Source of the DNA: CAZXPY01 sp964643435
Lineage (GTDB): Bacteria; Patescibacteriota; Microgenomatia; Woykebacterales; RBG-16-39-9b
Direction of reading: 5' to 3'
Length of the DNA: 64,000 nt
Assembly: GCA_964643435.1 (NCBI GenBank)
Contig: CAZXPY010000001.1
Coordinates: forward strand, 172,916-236,915
In this document: one piece after another, positions 24,354 to 32,875 of the stretch
How positions within the stretch are numbered: the stretch's first letter is position 1
Layout: the number at the start of each line of letters is the position of its first letter
Notes under the pieces: generated by a model
Told to the model about the DNA's origin: nothing
Seen by the model: only the letters and a program-made list of their open reading frames with translations
Databases searched by the model: none
Translations under genes and position numbers: made by a program

Positions 24354-25232
24354 TTGAGTCCTAAAATATTGATTTTAATTGTAACTTGGAACGCTGGTGG
24401 GGAAATAGAAAAGTGTTTGAACTCGATAAAAAACCTTTTTACAAGTAACTTCAAATACGATATTTTAGTGGTTGATAATAAATCTAGTGACGGTACTAGA
24501 GAATTTCTGGAAAAAAAGAGTATCAATTTAATCAAAAATAGCAAAAATTTAGGGTGGGGTAAGGCAGTGAATCAAGGTGTAAAAATAGCCGAGAAAAAGA
24601 ATTTTGATTGGGTGTTTATTTTGAACCCGGATACCTATTTGGGAAACAACTCCTTAGTAAAACTTCTTGACTTTGCTAAAACTAAAGGAACCGCGAAAAT
24701 TTTGGCGCCGGTGGTAGAATTTCAAAAAAAGGGAAAGACTTTATATGATTTAGGCGGTTACCTAACATTTTTTGGTAGAACCTATCATAAAGAATTAGAG
24801 AGCCTTGATTTAATTTCTAAGGCGGAACCCCATTATGTTAGCGGCGCAGCGGTTTTAATAGAAACAAATCTATTTAAGAAAATAGGCTACTTTAGAGAAG
24901 ATTATTTTCTTTACTTTGAGGATGTGGATTTTTGTTTACGCGCTAAAAAAAAAGGGTTTGCTATTTTTGTCGTTTCCCAATCCTTAGCCGGGCATAAATT
25001 AAGTTCTTCGATTGGTTTTTCATCGCCCAAAAATATTTATTATAATCTCCGCAATAATCTAAAATTTATTGATAACAATTTTCCAACCCTTAAAAAAATC
25101 CCCGCTTTTATTTACCTTATATTGTTATCAGGAAAAATTATCTTTAATAAACCTGCCAATATAGATTCAGTAACACAAGCTTGGCGGGATTTTATTATAA
25201 AGTTAAGCGGACCTTCAAAAAGATATGATTAG
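24354..25232 (+). CDS. GT2 glycosyltransferase (rhamnosyltransferase-like)
   Basis: 292 residues, GT-A fold. N terminus ILILIVTWNAGGEIEKCLNS, then VDNKSSDGT, NLGWGKAVNQG, the metal-binding VFILNPDTYLG, and the acceptor-side YFLYFEDVDFCLRAKKKGF, the layout of WbbL/RfbN-like rhamnosyltransferases. Substrate cannot be read from sequence. TTG start one base past the flippase stop; overlaps the next gene by eight bases. Confidence 0.88.
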   Translation: MSPKILILIVTWNAGGEIEKCLNSIKNLFTSNFKYDILVVDNKSSDGTREFLEKKSINLIKNSKNLGWGKAVNQGVKIAEKKNFDWVFILNPDTYLGNNSLVKLLDFAKTKGTAKILAPVVEFQKKGKTLYDLGGYLTFFGRTYHKELESLDLISKAEPHYVSGAAVLIETNLFKKIGYFREDYFLYFEDVDFCLRAKKKGFAIFVVSQSLAGHKLSSSIGFSSPKNIYYNLRNNLKFIDNNFPTLKKIPAFIYLILLSGKIIFNKPANIDSVTQAWRDFIIKLSGPSKRYD

Positions 25233-25968
25233 TGGTGTTGTTTTAACTTTTAATGAAGAAAAAGATATAAAGAATTGTTTAGAATCGATTAAATTCTTAG
25301 ATGAAATTATCGTAATCGATAATCATTCTAGTGATACAACTTTAGAGATAGTAAAAAACTACACTGATAGAATTTTCGTAAAAAAATATGATGATTTTTC
25401 AAAGAAGCGAAATTTTGGGTTAGAAAAAGCTAGAGGAGAATGGATCTTATTTATCGATGCCGATGAAAGAATTACTCCCGAGTTACGAGAAGAAATACTA
25501 AAGGCGGTAAGCCAAAATAGATACGTGGGTTTTTACTTATCAAGAGAAGATTATTTTTTAGGCAAAAAACTAAATCATACTGAAACTTCTAAGGTAAGAC
25601 TTCTTAGGTTAGCAAAAAAAGAAGCTGGTGTTTGGGAAAGACCAGTTCACGAGATCTGGAATATAAAAGGTAAGAGGGGCTATCTAAAAAACCCTCTACA
25701 ACACTATTCTCACCCCAACCTATCTGAATTTATAGATAAAATTAAAATCTATTCAGAGGCAGACGCTAAATATCGTTTTTCAAAAGGCGTAAAGATCTCA
25801 ATTTTACAAATCGTCTCTTTCCCGATTGCCAAATTTTTTAAAAACTATTTTTGGTGGTTGGGGTTTTTGGATGGTTGGCGGGGTCTGGTTTTTTCAGGTT
25901 TGATGGCGTATCATTCGTTTTTGATAAGATTAAACTTATATAAAATGGGCAAAATTAGTAAAGATTAA
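25225..25968 (+). CDS. GT2 glycosyltransferase (WaaE/KdtX-like)
   Basis: 247 residues. SGVVLTFNEEKDIKNCLES, IVIDNHSSDTT, KRNFGLEKARGEWILFIDAD with the DAD metal site, and VRLLRLAKKEAGVW, the pattern of WaaE-type transferases. Near the C terminus a hydrophobic patch may associate with the membrane. Overlaps its upstream neighbour, precedes the GT4 gene by four bases. Confidence 0.87.
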   Translation: MISGVVLTFNEEKDIKNCLESIKFLDEIIVIDNHSSDTTLEIVKNYTDRIFVKKYDDFSKKRNFGLEKARGEWILFIDADERITPELREEILKAVSQNRYVGFYLSREDYFLGKKLNHTETSKVRLLRLAKKEAGVWERPVHEIWNIKGKRGYLKNPLQHYSHPNLSEFIDKIKIYSEADAKYRFSKGVKISILQIVSFPIAKFFKNYFWWLGFLDGWRGLVFSGLMAYHSFLIRLNLYKMGKISKD

Positions 25969-25972
25969 GGCG

Positions 25973-27058
25973 ATGAAAATTGGAATCGATTATCGACCGG
26001 CGCTTGGAGAATTTGCCGGCATTGGTTATTACTGCCAAGGTTTGATCGAAGGTTTGAGTAAACTAAAAATTGAAAATACTTTTTATCTTTATATTGATGA
26101 GGAGTTGCCGAGGGACCATTTAAATTTTGGAAAAAGAATTATTAAAAACCATAATTTATTCCATCCGGGTGTTCTTGCGGATTTAGCCTTGGGGCGTATT
26201 GATTTATTTCACTCCACCCATAGTCTAATCGTCCCTTCTTTTAGTAAAAAAACCGTGGTTACTATTCACGATATTTCCGCTCTTACGTTTCAAGACGCGC
26301 AACGTAAGGCAAAAATAATTAGTAAGTTACTTTTAATTCGCGCCATAAGAAATACTCAAAAAATTATTGTACCGTCAAAAGCTACAAAAGAGGAGATTCT
26401 TAAATTAACCCCTCTGGAGAGAACAAAGATTGTCGTTATTCCCGAAGCAGCCGACAATAATTTTTACCCCAGAAGCGAAAAAGAAATAAAGTTCGTCCGA
26501 GAAAAATATAATTTATCCAAAGATTATATTCTTTTTAACGCTACTATTGAACCAAGAAAAAACGTCTTAAGGCTTATACATGCTTATAATTATTTAACGA
26601 AAAATAAAAAAATCAGCGAAGAATTAGTTTTAATTGGTAAACCGGGATGGGGATACGGAAGTGGGTTAGATATAATTAAGAATTCAAACTTAACCGGCCA
26701 AATTAAGCTACTAGGTTGGGTTAAAGAGGACGATCTTCCGGCGCTTTATAGTGGTGCAAAAATATTCGTTTACCCGTCTTTGCAGGAGGGGTTTGGTTTG
26801 TCTATTCTCAAAGCTTTTAAAACGCAAATTCCCGTGGCGGTTTCTAATATAGAAGTGTTAAAAGAAATTTGCGCTGATGCCGCTGTATTTTTTGATCCTT
26901 ATAGGATAGAGTCTATTGCCGAGAGCATTTTTAAACTTCTGAAAAATAATAAACTGGCGAATGAATTAATTAAGAAAGGGGAAGGGAGGGTAAAAAATTA
27001 TAGTTTTGAAAAAATGGCCAAAGCGACTTTTGAAGTTTACAGAAGTGTTTTTAAATAA
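25973..27058 (+). CDS. GT4 glycosyltransferase (mannosyltransferase-like)
   Basis: 361 residues, GT-B fold with two Rossmann domains. MKIGIDYRPALGEFAGIGYY at the N terminus, TVVTIHDISALTF, then in the C-terminal domain FNATIEPRKNVLRLIHAY, KLLGWVKEDDLPALYSGAKIF and VYPSLQEGFGLSILKAF, which carries the EX7E nucleotide-sugar signature. Resembles mannosyltransferases of polysaccharide clusters; donor not determinable. Confidence 0.9.
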   Translation: MKIGIDYRPALGEFAGIGYYCQGLIEGLSKLKIENTFYLYIDEELPRDHLNFGKRIIKNHNLFHPGVLADLALGRIDLFHSTHSLIVPSFSKKTVVTIHDISALTFQDAQRKAKIISKLLLIRAIRNTQKIIVPSKATKEEILKLTPLERTKIVVIPEAADNNFYPRSEKEIKFVREKYNLSKDYILFNATIEPRKNVLRLIHAYNYLTKNKKISEELVLIGKPGWGYGSGLDIIKNSNLTGQIKLLGWVKEDDLPALYSGAKIFVYPSLQEGFGLSILKAFKTQIPVAVSNIEVLKEICADAAVFFDPYRIESIAESIFKLLKNNKLANELIKKGEGRVKNYSFEKMAKATFEVYRSVFK

Positions 27059-27070
27059 TTTTAAGTTTAT

Positions 27071-28297
27071 ATGAAAGTAGTCTTTTTCCTAATCTTGCTA
27101 TTAATTTTTTTATTGCCAATCGGACAACTTGGTCGCTTGGAGTTTAGCCAAGGGGTAGTTCTTTTTTACAACGATTTTGTTATTACATTGACAATTGTTC
27201 TTTGGATTATTAATTCTTTGGCAATAAGAAAAAGTTTAAAACTGCCGCCCGTATCTCTTCTGGTATTACTATTTACTACTGTTTCTCTGCTTTCTCTTTT
27301 AAATGGCGCAAGAAATTTAAGTGTTTCCGAAACACTCGTCAGTTCTCTTTACCTACTGCGTTGGGTGGAATATGTTTTTTTGTTTATTATCGTTTGGGAT
27401 TTGTCTAAAAAATTAAAAAACACTAGAAAAACTCTAATTTATTGTTTAATCGCTAGTTCCCTAATTGTCGCTATTTTAGGTTTTTTCCAACTAAGATTAA
27501 TTCCCGATTTTTCGGAGATGGCGAGTTTAGGCGGTTGGGATCCTCACCAGGGGAGGATTTTATCAACTTTTTTTGATCCCAATTTTGTCGGCGGTTTTTT
27601 TGTTCTCTCTTTATCGCTAACAACTTCTCTTTTCCTTTTTTCTAATAGAGGCAATGAAAAACTTTTCCTCCTTGCTAGTGGTCTAATTTTGCTTTTAGCC
27701 CTAATTCTTACTCTTTCAAGAAGTTCTTACCTAGCCCTGGCGGTTGCCGCCTTGACTTTTGCTTTTTTTAAATCCCGAAAAATTTTTATTGCCTTTTTAA
27801 TTATTGGGGTAGCGGCAATAACCTTTTTACCAAACGTAAAAACAAGATTAGAAGATTTAGTAACCTTAGATAAAAGCGCTTTAGCCAGAGTAGAATCCTG
27901 GCAAAAGGCTCTTTCTATCTCAAGAGAAAACCTTTTATTGGGTGTTGGTTTTAATTCATATCGATTCGCTCAAGATAGATATGGATTTTTTTCGTTTGAT
28001 GAGCCAACTGGTGGACATTCCGGTAGCGGTGCCGATAGCTCCTTACTTTTAGTACTAGCGACTACTGGTATTTTGGGTCTTGGTATTTATTTTTCGCTGC
28101 ATCTAAAAATTTTTCTAGAGGGATTGAAAAGAAGAAAAAATCCTTTAGGTTTAGCTTTGATTGTTAGTCTTTTCGCTCTTCTTAGCCACTCTTTATTTGT
28201 CAATTCCCTTTTCTACCCAGCGATAATGGAGTGGTTATGGATTTTGACGGGCTTAACCCTTTCCGTAAGCAGAGGGGAAACAAATGAATTTTCTTAA
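27071..28297 (+). CDS. O-antigen ligase/polymerase-like membrane protein 1
   Basis: 408 residues with about ten to twelve membrane segments and a large outside loop. The Wzy_C-type core is GVGFNSYRFAQDRYGF followed by GGHSGSGADSSLLLVLATTG, including the conserved His-Ser near the ligase loop. It could polymerise repeat units or ligate the glycan to a carrier or protein. Overlaps the next, related gene by 14 bases. Confidence 0.82.
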   Translation: MKVVFFLILLLIFLLPIGQLGRLEFSQGVVLFYNDFVITLTIVLWIINSLAIRKSLKLPPVSLLVLLFTTVSLLSLLNGARNLSVSETLVSSLYLLRWVEYVFLFIIVWDLSKKLKNTRKTLIYCLIASSLIVAILGFFQLRLIPDFSEMASLGGWDPHQGRILSTFFDPNFVGGFFVLSLSLTTSLFLFSNRGNEKLFLLASGLILLLALILTLSRSSYLALAVAALTFAFFKSRKIFIAFLIIGVAAITFLPNVKTRLEDLVTLDKSALARVESWQKALSISRENLLLGVGFNSYRFAQDRYGFFSFDEPTGGHSGSGADSSLLLVLATTGILGLGIYFSLHLKIFLEGLKRRKNPLGLALIVSLFALLSHSLFVNSLFYPAIMEWLWILTGLTLSVSRGETNEFS

Positions 28298-29513
28298 AGC
28301 TTCGATTGGTTTGACAATAATCTTCTTACCATTATACGTAATTAGATTTAAGATTTTTGGTTTACCATCAACGTTGCTCGAAGCTTTCATTCTATTAACT
28401 TTTTTAACTTGGGTAATTGTTTTTTTTAGAAAAATACGGGGGAAAATTGAATATCTAAAAAAAATTTTTAATCCCTTAATACCCCAAACGATTCTTTTCG
28501 CTACAACTGCCCTTATCGCGGCTATCTTAAGCAGGGATTTTCCTCATTCGTTAGGGGTTTACCGGGCCTATATTTTAGAACCAATCATTTTTTATCTAGT
28601 CGTGGCCTCTTTCTTAAGAAAAGAAAAATCCCCACTAACCATTCTCCACTCTTTAGTGATTTCGGGGCTGGGGATATCGCTCTTTTCGTTTTGGCAGTTT
28701 TTTTCAAATAGTGGTTCTTTAGTTCCGCAGGAAATCCTTCAAGACAGGGTTTCAGCGGTCTATAATAGCGCCAATGCGGTTGGTCTTTATTTAGGACCAA
28801 TAATTGCCCTCGTTTTTTTTGTTCTCTCTGGCAAAGAAAAGAAGAATGTTTTTTACCTAATCTCTTTATTTCTAATGTTAATGGCGATTATTTTATCCCA
28901 ATCAAGAGGAGCAATTGTCGGAATTTTCGCAATTTTTATTACTTTCTTAATTTATCAAATATATTTGCGAGTAGAAGCAACCTGGAAAGTGATGATGAAA
29001 AGAATAGTAGTGGTTAGCATCGGTTTAATTTTATTGTTAGGAATTTGGTTTTTTTCAAATATCAGTAGTTTCAGTCCAAAAAGTGGTTTAGTGTATCCAA
29101 GACCCTACCAAGATACGGGGGTTATTCGAATTTGTCTGTGGGAGGGTACTCGAAACCTTTTATTCCACCATCCAATTGAAGGGGCTGGTTTAAATGGTTT
29201 TCCAAAACTCTACGAGAAATACCGTACTTGCGACACCGAACTTTTTCAATATCCCCATAATATCTTCCTTAATTTTTGGACCGAATTTGGTATTTTGGGA
29301 TTGGCTCTCTTTATCTGGTTAGTTATTTCTATCGGTAGGATTTGCCTAACTAAAAAGGAGAATAGGTTAAGTGTCGGAATAATTGCTGCTTTGGTTTATA
29401 TTTTTGCCCACGGTTTAGTTGATGTACCTTACTTAAAAAATGACCTCTCTGTTCAATTTTGGATTCTGGCGGCTTTAACAACTAATCTGGTTACTGGGCC
29501 ACAAAAACGCTGA
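28284..29513 (+). CDS. O-antigen ligase/polymerase-like membrane protein 2
   Basis: 409 residues, similar topology and same superfamily as the preceding gene. The core reads FHHPIEGAGLNGFPKLYEKY and the conserved histidine segment FQYPHNIFLNFWTEFGILG. Two adjacent Wzy/WaaL-type proteins suggest one polymerase and one ligase. Its 3' end overlaps the convergent gene at 29491 by 23 bases. Confidence 0.82.
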   Translation: MNFLKASIGLTIIFLPLYVIRFKIFGLPSTLLEAFILLTFLTWVIVFFRKIRGKIEYLKKIFNPLIPQTILFATTALIAAILSRDFPHSLGVYRAYILEPIIFYLVVASFLRKEKSPLTILHSLVISGLGISLFSFWQFFSNSGSLVPQEILQDRVSAVYNSANAVGLYLGPIIALVFFVLSGKEKKNVFYLISLFLMLMAIILSQSRGAIVGIFAIFITFLIYQIYLRVEATWKVMMKRIVVVSIGLILLLGIWFFSNISSFSPKSGLVYPRPYQDTGVIRICLWEGTRNLLFHHPIEGAGLNGFPKLYEKYRTCDTELFQYPHNIFLNFWTEFGILGLALFIWLVISIGRICLTKKENRLSVGIIAALVYIFAHGLVDVPYLKNDLSVQFWILAALTTNLVTGPQKR

Positions 29514-30228
29514 TTATTTTGGTTGTTTTGTTGCCGGCTAAGTCTTGGGAACTGATACTAATTTGGTTTTCTCCCGCTTTCAGAGGTTGGATGTAGCTAA
29601 AACTTCCGTCGGAAGATACGACTGTTTGAATCTCGTTTATGGTTACGACGTTATCTTCTTCGCTTTTGCCGGCAACGGCTACATCAGCAGTATTTGCCGG
29701 AAAAGAAGATTTATCTCCGGGTTGAGAAATTTCTAATTTTGGTGGGGTTTTATCAAAAATTACCGTCGCCTTGGCTGGTTCAGAGGCCTGGTTATCTCCC
29801 CCAAAAGCAATCACTTCAATTTTATTTTCACCTTCTTTAAGGTTAACTTCGGTTAAAACAAATGAACCGTCCGCTAAGCTAATTGTCTTAGCGACGGAAG
29901 TGCCGTTTACAATCAGCTCAATATTCACTCCAGATAAAGTAGATCCCTTTATTTCAATCTTATCTTTATTAGTAGCGGTGGGAAGAGATTCTATTTTTGG
30001 TTTGGTTGCCAAGACAATTTCGTTTTTTGTTTCAATGGAGGCTTCAGGACCACGGAAAAATTGCCAAAAACCGGCTACTAAATTAAGAAAGGGGATTCCA
30101 AAGAAGATAATTATAATTAAAAATATAAAAATGAAAAAAGAAAGTGAAGTAATGCGGCGGTAAACCTTTACTTCTTCCTTTTTTAGGGAACTACGGTAAG
30201 AAAATTCTGCCGAAACCTTTCTTTTCAT
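29491..30228 (-). CDS. Membrane-anchored protein with bacterial Ig-like domains
   Basis: 245 residues from ATG 30228. A basic cytoplasmic segment (about 45 residues), one long hydrophobic helix (SLSFFIFIFLIIIIFFGIPF), then two Ig-like beta domains, each with a glucodextranase-B-like pattern of the type GSTLSGVNIELIVNG, LKEGENKIEVIAFGGD and LKAGENQISISSQDLAGN. Probably an adhesive or structural surface protein. The frame continues upstream through tRNA-Thr, which is not coding; ATG 30228 lies three bases past the tRNA CCA, so it may be co-transcribed with the tRNA. Its outer domain resembles that of the protein at 48744. Confidence 0.8.
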   Translation of the reverse strand: MKRKVSAEFSYRSSLKKEEVKVYRRITSLSFFIFIFLIIIIFFGIPFLNLVAGFWQFFRGPEASIETKNEIVLATKPKIESLPTATNKDKIEIKGSTLSGVNIELIVNGTSVAKTISLADGSFVLTEVNLKEGENKIEVIAFGGDNQASEPAKATVIFDKTPPKLEISQPGDKSSFPANTADVAVAGKSEEDNVVTINEIQTVVSSDGSFSYIQPLKAGENQISISSQDLAGNKTTKIISVFVAQ

Positions 30229-30231
30229 AAG

Positions 30232-30306
30232 TGGAGCCGACGGGTGGATTTGAACCACCGACCTATGGTTTACGAAACCATTGCTCTGCCGCTGAGCTAC
30301 GCCGGC
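30232..30306 (-). tRNA. tRNA-Thr(CGT)
   Basis: 75 nucleotides. Acceptor GCCGGCG/CGTCGGC (one G-U pair), D-arm GCTCAGCGGCAGAGC, anticodon stem ATGGT/ACCAT with loop TTCGTAA (anticodon at 30272-30274), T-arm GGTTCAAATCC, discriminator T and encoded CCA. Confidence 0.96.
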
Positions 30307-30364
30307 ACAAGCTATATTATATATGATCTGGTGAAACAATAAAAATGTTGGGTGGATTATTTCG

Positions 30365-30439
30365 TGGAGCGGGTGATGGGATTCGAACCCACGACCTCTT
30401 CCTTGGGAAGGAAGTATTCTACCACTAAACTACACCCGC
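30365..30439 (-). tRNA. tRNA-Gly(CCC)
   Basis: 75 nucleotides. Acceptor GCGGGTG/CACCCGC, anticodon stem CTTCC/GGAAG with loop TTCCCAA (anticodon CCC, 30415-30417), T-arm GGTTCGAATCC, encoded CCA. Confidence 0.96.
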
Positions 30440-30490
30440 AATTTTTTGCGGCAATTTAAATTTTATCACAAGTAAGCTACTTTTAAATTT

Positions 30491-31027
30491 CTAGGGTATG
30501 ATCAATTCTTGTCCGGGTTCAATAAGCGGTCGACCGTTAGGTAATGTTCCAATTTTATCCCTGTTAACATCGCGGATCCGGTACCATTCAAAACCGCTAT
30601 CGTAGAAACGCTCGGCAATAGTCCATAAAGAATCGCCTTTTTGGACTTGGTAAGGACCGCCACCAGTTCCTCCTTTTTCTCCGGTGGCAGAAGCTTCTTC
30701 AAGCTTGGGGATGTTTAAGACATTACCGGCGTGAATGATACTGGGATTTGCCAGTTTATTTTCTTTAGCAAGTACGATCCATTTAAAAGGGTCCTTGTAA
30801 AACTTCTCGGCAATTTTTGAGAGACTATCACCCTTTACTACGGTATAAGTTGTTGGTGGAATTTGCTCGCCACTGATTGTTTCGCCAGTTTCAACAGTTT
30901 GGGTGGGCTGGCCACTCCCTTTTGAAAAGTAGTTAAAAGTAAGAATCCCAATCAGAATAATCAAAACAGCGGCTATTAAACTCGCTATTGCTCCTTGACG
31001 GTTACTTAAAAAATTTCGCCAATCCAT
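30491..31027 (-). CDS. Membrane-anchored protein with two LysM domains
   Basis: 178 residues. An N-terminal helix (IASLIAAVLIILIGILTF) is followed by two LysM peptidoglycan-binding domains: YTVVKGDSLSKIAEKFY to HAGNVLNIP (about residues 60-105) and YQVQKGDSLWTIAERFY to EPGQELIIP (about 125-178). Linkers are Gly/Thr-rich. No catalytic domain; probably a wall-anchoring protein. ATG 31027 has an AAAGGAGGTGT site five bases upstream. Lies between tRNA-Asp and tRNA-Gly, all on the minus strand, possibly one transcript. Confidence 0.9.
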   Translation of the reverse strand: MDWRNFLSNRQGAIASLIAAVLIILIGILTFNYFSKGSGQPTQTVETGETISGEQIPPTTYTVVKGDSLSKIAEKFYKDPFKWIVLAKENKLANPSIIHAGNVLNIPKLEEASATGEKGGTGGGPYQVQKGDSLWTIAERFYDSGFEWYRIRDVNRDKIGTLPNGRPLIEPGQELIIP

Positions 31028-31145
31028 TTTTACACCTCCTTTTTAAAAAATAAATACGCAAGTAATTAAGATATTAAATTATTTTTCTGAAGATTTATGG
31101 GCTGGTTCGTCCCTCTCCGATCATTGTAGTATTTAGGTTGATACG

Positions 31146-31222
31146 TGGCGGTCCCGACCGGATTCGAACCGGCGGTCTACTGCTTGACAAGCAGTCATGT
31201 TAGGCCTCTACACCACGGGACC
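31146..31222 (-). tRNA. tRNA-Asp(GTC)
   Basis: 77 nucleotides. Acceptor GGTCCCG/CGGGACC, D-arm with GTGTAGAGGCCTAACAT, anticodon stem ACTGC/GCAGT with loop TTGTCAA (anticodon GTC), T-arm CCGGTTCGAATCCGG, discriminator G and encoded CCA. Confidence 0.96.
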
Positions 31223-31284
31223 ACTGTCGTTACAAGATTTTAACAAAAGCCTTTTTTTTAGTCAATCCACCAAAATATTCTGAG

Positions 31285-31313
31285 TTGACACCTTATAGTC
31301 TATTTTTTATAAT
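31285..31313 (+). promoter_or_regulatory. Consensus promoter of pyrF-pyrE
   Basis: TTGACA (31285-31290), 17-base spacer, TATAAT (31308-31313): a fully consensus sigma70-type promoter. Leader of about 45 bases with AGGAGG at 31351-31356. Confidence 0.85.
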
Positions 31314-31364
31314 GGTTTGAACGCACACTTTAGTTAAATACATTCAAGCAAGGAGGAGAGGTTT

Positions 31365-32114
31365 ATGGGTACATTAACGAGCGCCCCTAGAACGATTATT
31401 CCCGCTTTGGATTGCACAGCTTTAAGAGCGATCGAAATAGTTAAGGCCGTTAGAGAGATCGAGTTAATTGAGGCTTTTAAACTTGGAAGCTGGAAAGGAA
31501 CCCTTCTTCCTGGTCTGCTACTTTATGTTGATGCGATCAGACCTTTTCTCGGTGGTAAAAGGCTGATTTATGATCATCAAAAAGGCGCAACCGATATTCC
31601 AGAACTTGAAGATGCTTTGCCGGCTCTGTTAAAGGTTGGTGTCCACGCGGTTATATTTTTCCCGTTTGGCGGCGGGGAAACCCAGGAGCGTTGGACGCAA
31701 GCGGCCACCCAAGCGGGTTTGACGGTTCTTGTGGGGGGTCATATGACCCAAAAGCGGTTTCTTTGGAGCGAAGGTGGTTACGTCCACGACAGCGCACCGG
31801 AGCTTATCTACCGGCGGGCAGCAGCGCAGGGTGTACGTAATTTTGTTGTTCCGGGAAATAAACCTGAACTCGTTCTCAAGTATAAGCAAATCATTGAGAA
31901 TGAGCTTAGAAAGCAGGGTTGTGCTGGCGAAGAGTTTACACTATACGCACCTGGATTTGTTAAACAGGGTGGTGTAATCAGCGAAACTGGTCAAGCTGCT
32001 GGTGAGCGTTGGCACGCAATCGTGGGATCTGCCCTAATAGATGCCGAAAATATCGAGGCCACAGCCCGTGAGCTAGTCAGCCAACTTCGCTCCGGAGACA
32101 CAGATGCTGACTGA
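31365..32114 (+). CDS. pyrF: Orotidine 5'-phosphate decarboxylase
   Basis: Last step of UMP synthesis. 249 residues, TIM barrel. Motifs in order: IPALDC (first strand Asp), FKLGSW (Lys), YDHQKGATDIP, the active-site Asp/Lys/Asp loop with one more residue than the usual DxKxxDIP, GGHMTQK, VVPGNKPE, and the phosphate-binding end IVGSALIDAENIEATARELV. ATG 31365 is eight bases after AGGAGG. It overlaps pyrE by 11 bases. Base composition is more GC-rich than neighbouring genes, which may indicate transfer. Confidence 0.88.
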   Translation: MGTLTSAPRTIIPALDCTALRAIEIVKAVREIELIEAFKLGSWKGTLLPGLLLYVDAIRPFLGGKRLIYDHQKGATDIPELEDALPALLKVGVHAVIFFPFGGGETQERWTQAATQAGLTVLVGGHMTQKRFLWSEGGYVHDSAPELIYRRAAAQGVRNFVVPGNKPELVLKYKQIIENELRKQGCAGEEFTLYAPGFVKQGGVISETGQAAGERWHAIVGSALIDAENIEATARELVSQLRSGDTDAD

Positions 32115-32766
32115 AGAAGAAGCCTTCAGGTTAATAGGTTCCACTGGCGCTTTGCAGGAAGGACACTTTGTCTTCACCAGTGGTAAGCATTCTGGAATCT
32201 ACATCAACAAAGACATGGTGAGTCGGGTGCCAAGAGTTTTGTGTCGCCTTGCTGAAGAAATCGCTTTTGACTTTTTGAAGAGGCGTGAGGATATAGAGGT
32301 GGTTGCTGCGCCGGCCGTAGGAGCAATACCTCTAGGTAATTGGGTGGCCTATTACATTAGTAGGGCGCGTGGTCGTGATGTTAATTCAATATACGCGGAA
32401 GAGGTTAACGGCGAATTTCAGTTTGGTCGTACGTACGAAACCTTTATAGCTAGTGGTACGCCAGTCCTTATTGTAGAAGATATTATTACAACTGGTAAGA
32501 CAATAAGACTTATGTTAGATTTGGTTCAAAGGTTAGGCGGAACAGTGGTTGGCGTGGGGTTGCTCTGGAACCGCAGTCAAGAGAATCTTGATTTAGAGGT
32601 TCCGTTATATACCCTCGTTACCCGATCTTTACCCGTTTTTAATCCTGAAATCTGCAAACTTTGTCAGGAGAGGACAAGAATTGATGTTAGAGTTGGCCAC
32701 GGCCGCGAATTTCTAACCGAGTACGGAGAAGATCCTGCGGGTTGGCCGGCGAACAAGGGGAGTTGA
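32104..32766 (+). CDS. pyrE: Orotate phosphoribosyltransferase
   Basis: Joins orotate to PRPP, giving OMP for PyrF. 220 residues. FVFTSGKHSGIYINKD near the N terminus, VAAPAVGAIPLGNWVA, the PRPP signature VLIVEDIITTGKT, and a C-terminal extension with CKLCQERTRI containing a CxxC pair. Overlaps pyrF by 11 bases; the pair forms an isolated UMP-forming cassette with promoter and terminator. No other pyrimidine gene besides pyrG is in the window, so the cell may use scavenged orotate. Confidence 0.93.
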   Translation: MLTEEEAFRLIGSTGALQEGHFVFTSGKHSGIYINKDMVSRVPRVLCRLAEEIAFDFLKRREDIEVVAAPAVGAIPLGNWVAYYISRARGRDVNSIYAEEVNGEFQFGRTYETFIASGTPVLIVEDIITTGKTIRLMLDLVQRLGGTVVGVGLLWNRSQENLDLEVPLYTLVTRSLPVFNPEICKLCQERTRIDVRVGHGREFLTEYGEDPAGWPANKGS

Positions 32767-32789
32767 ATTATTATCTTTTTGCATTTACG

Positions 32790-32826
32790 CACCGTCTGGG
32801 TTTTACCTCGACGGTGTTTTCTTTTT
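32790..32826 (+). terminator. Intrinsic terminator of pyrF-pyrE
   Basis: CACCGTC (32790-32796) pairs with GACGGTG (32810-32816), followed by TTTTCTTTTT. Confidence 0.9.
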
Positions 32827-32875
32827 CAAACCCAACATCGCTTCCCCCAAATAAGTCTGATATAATTTTTTAATT

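Noticed and set aside
30229..30339. N-terminal extension of the Ig-like protein through 30339
   Set aside because: These codons read straight through the tRNA-Thr gene; the translated text is the familiar artefact of a tRNA in coding frame. ATG 30228 is used instead.
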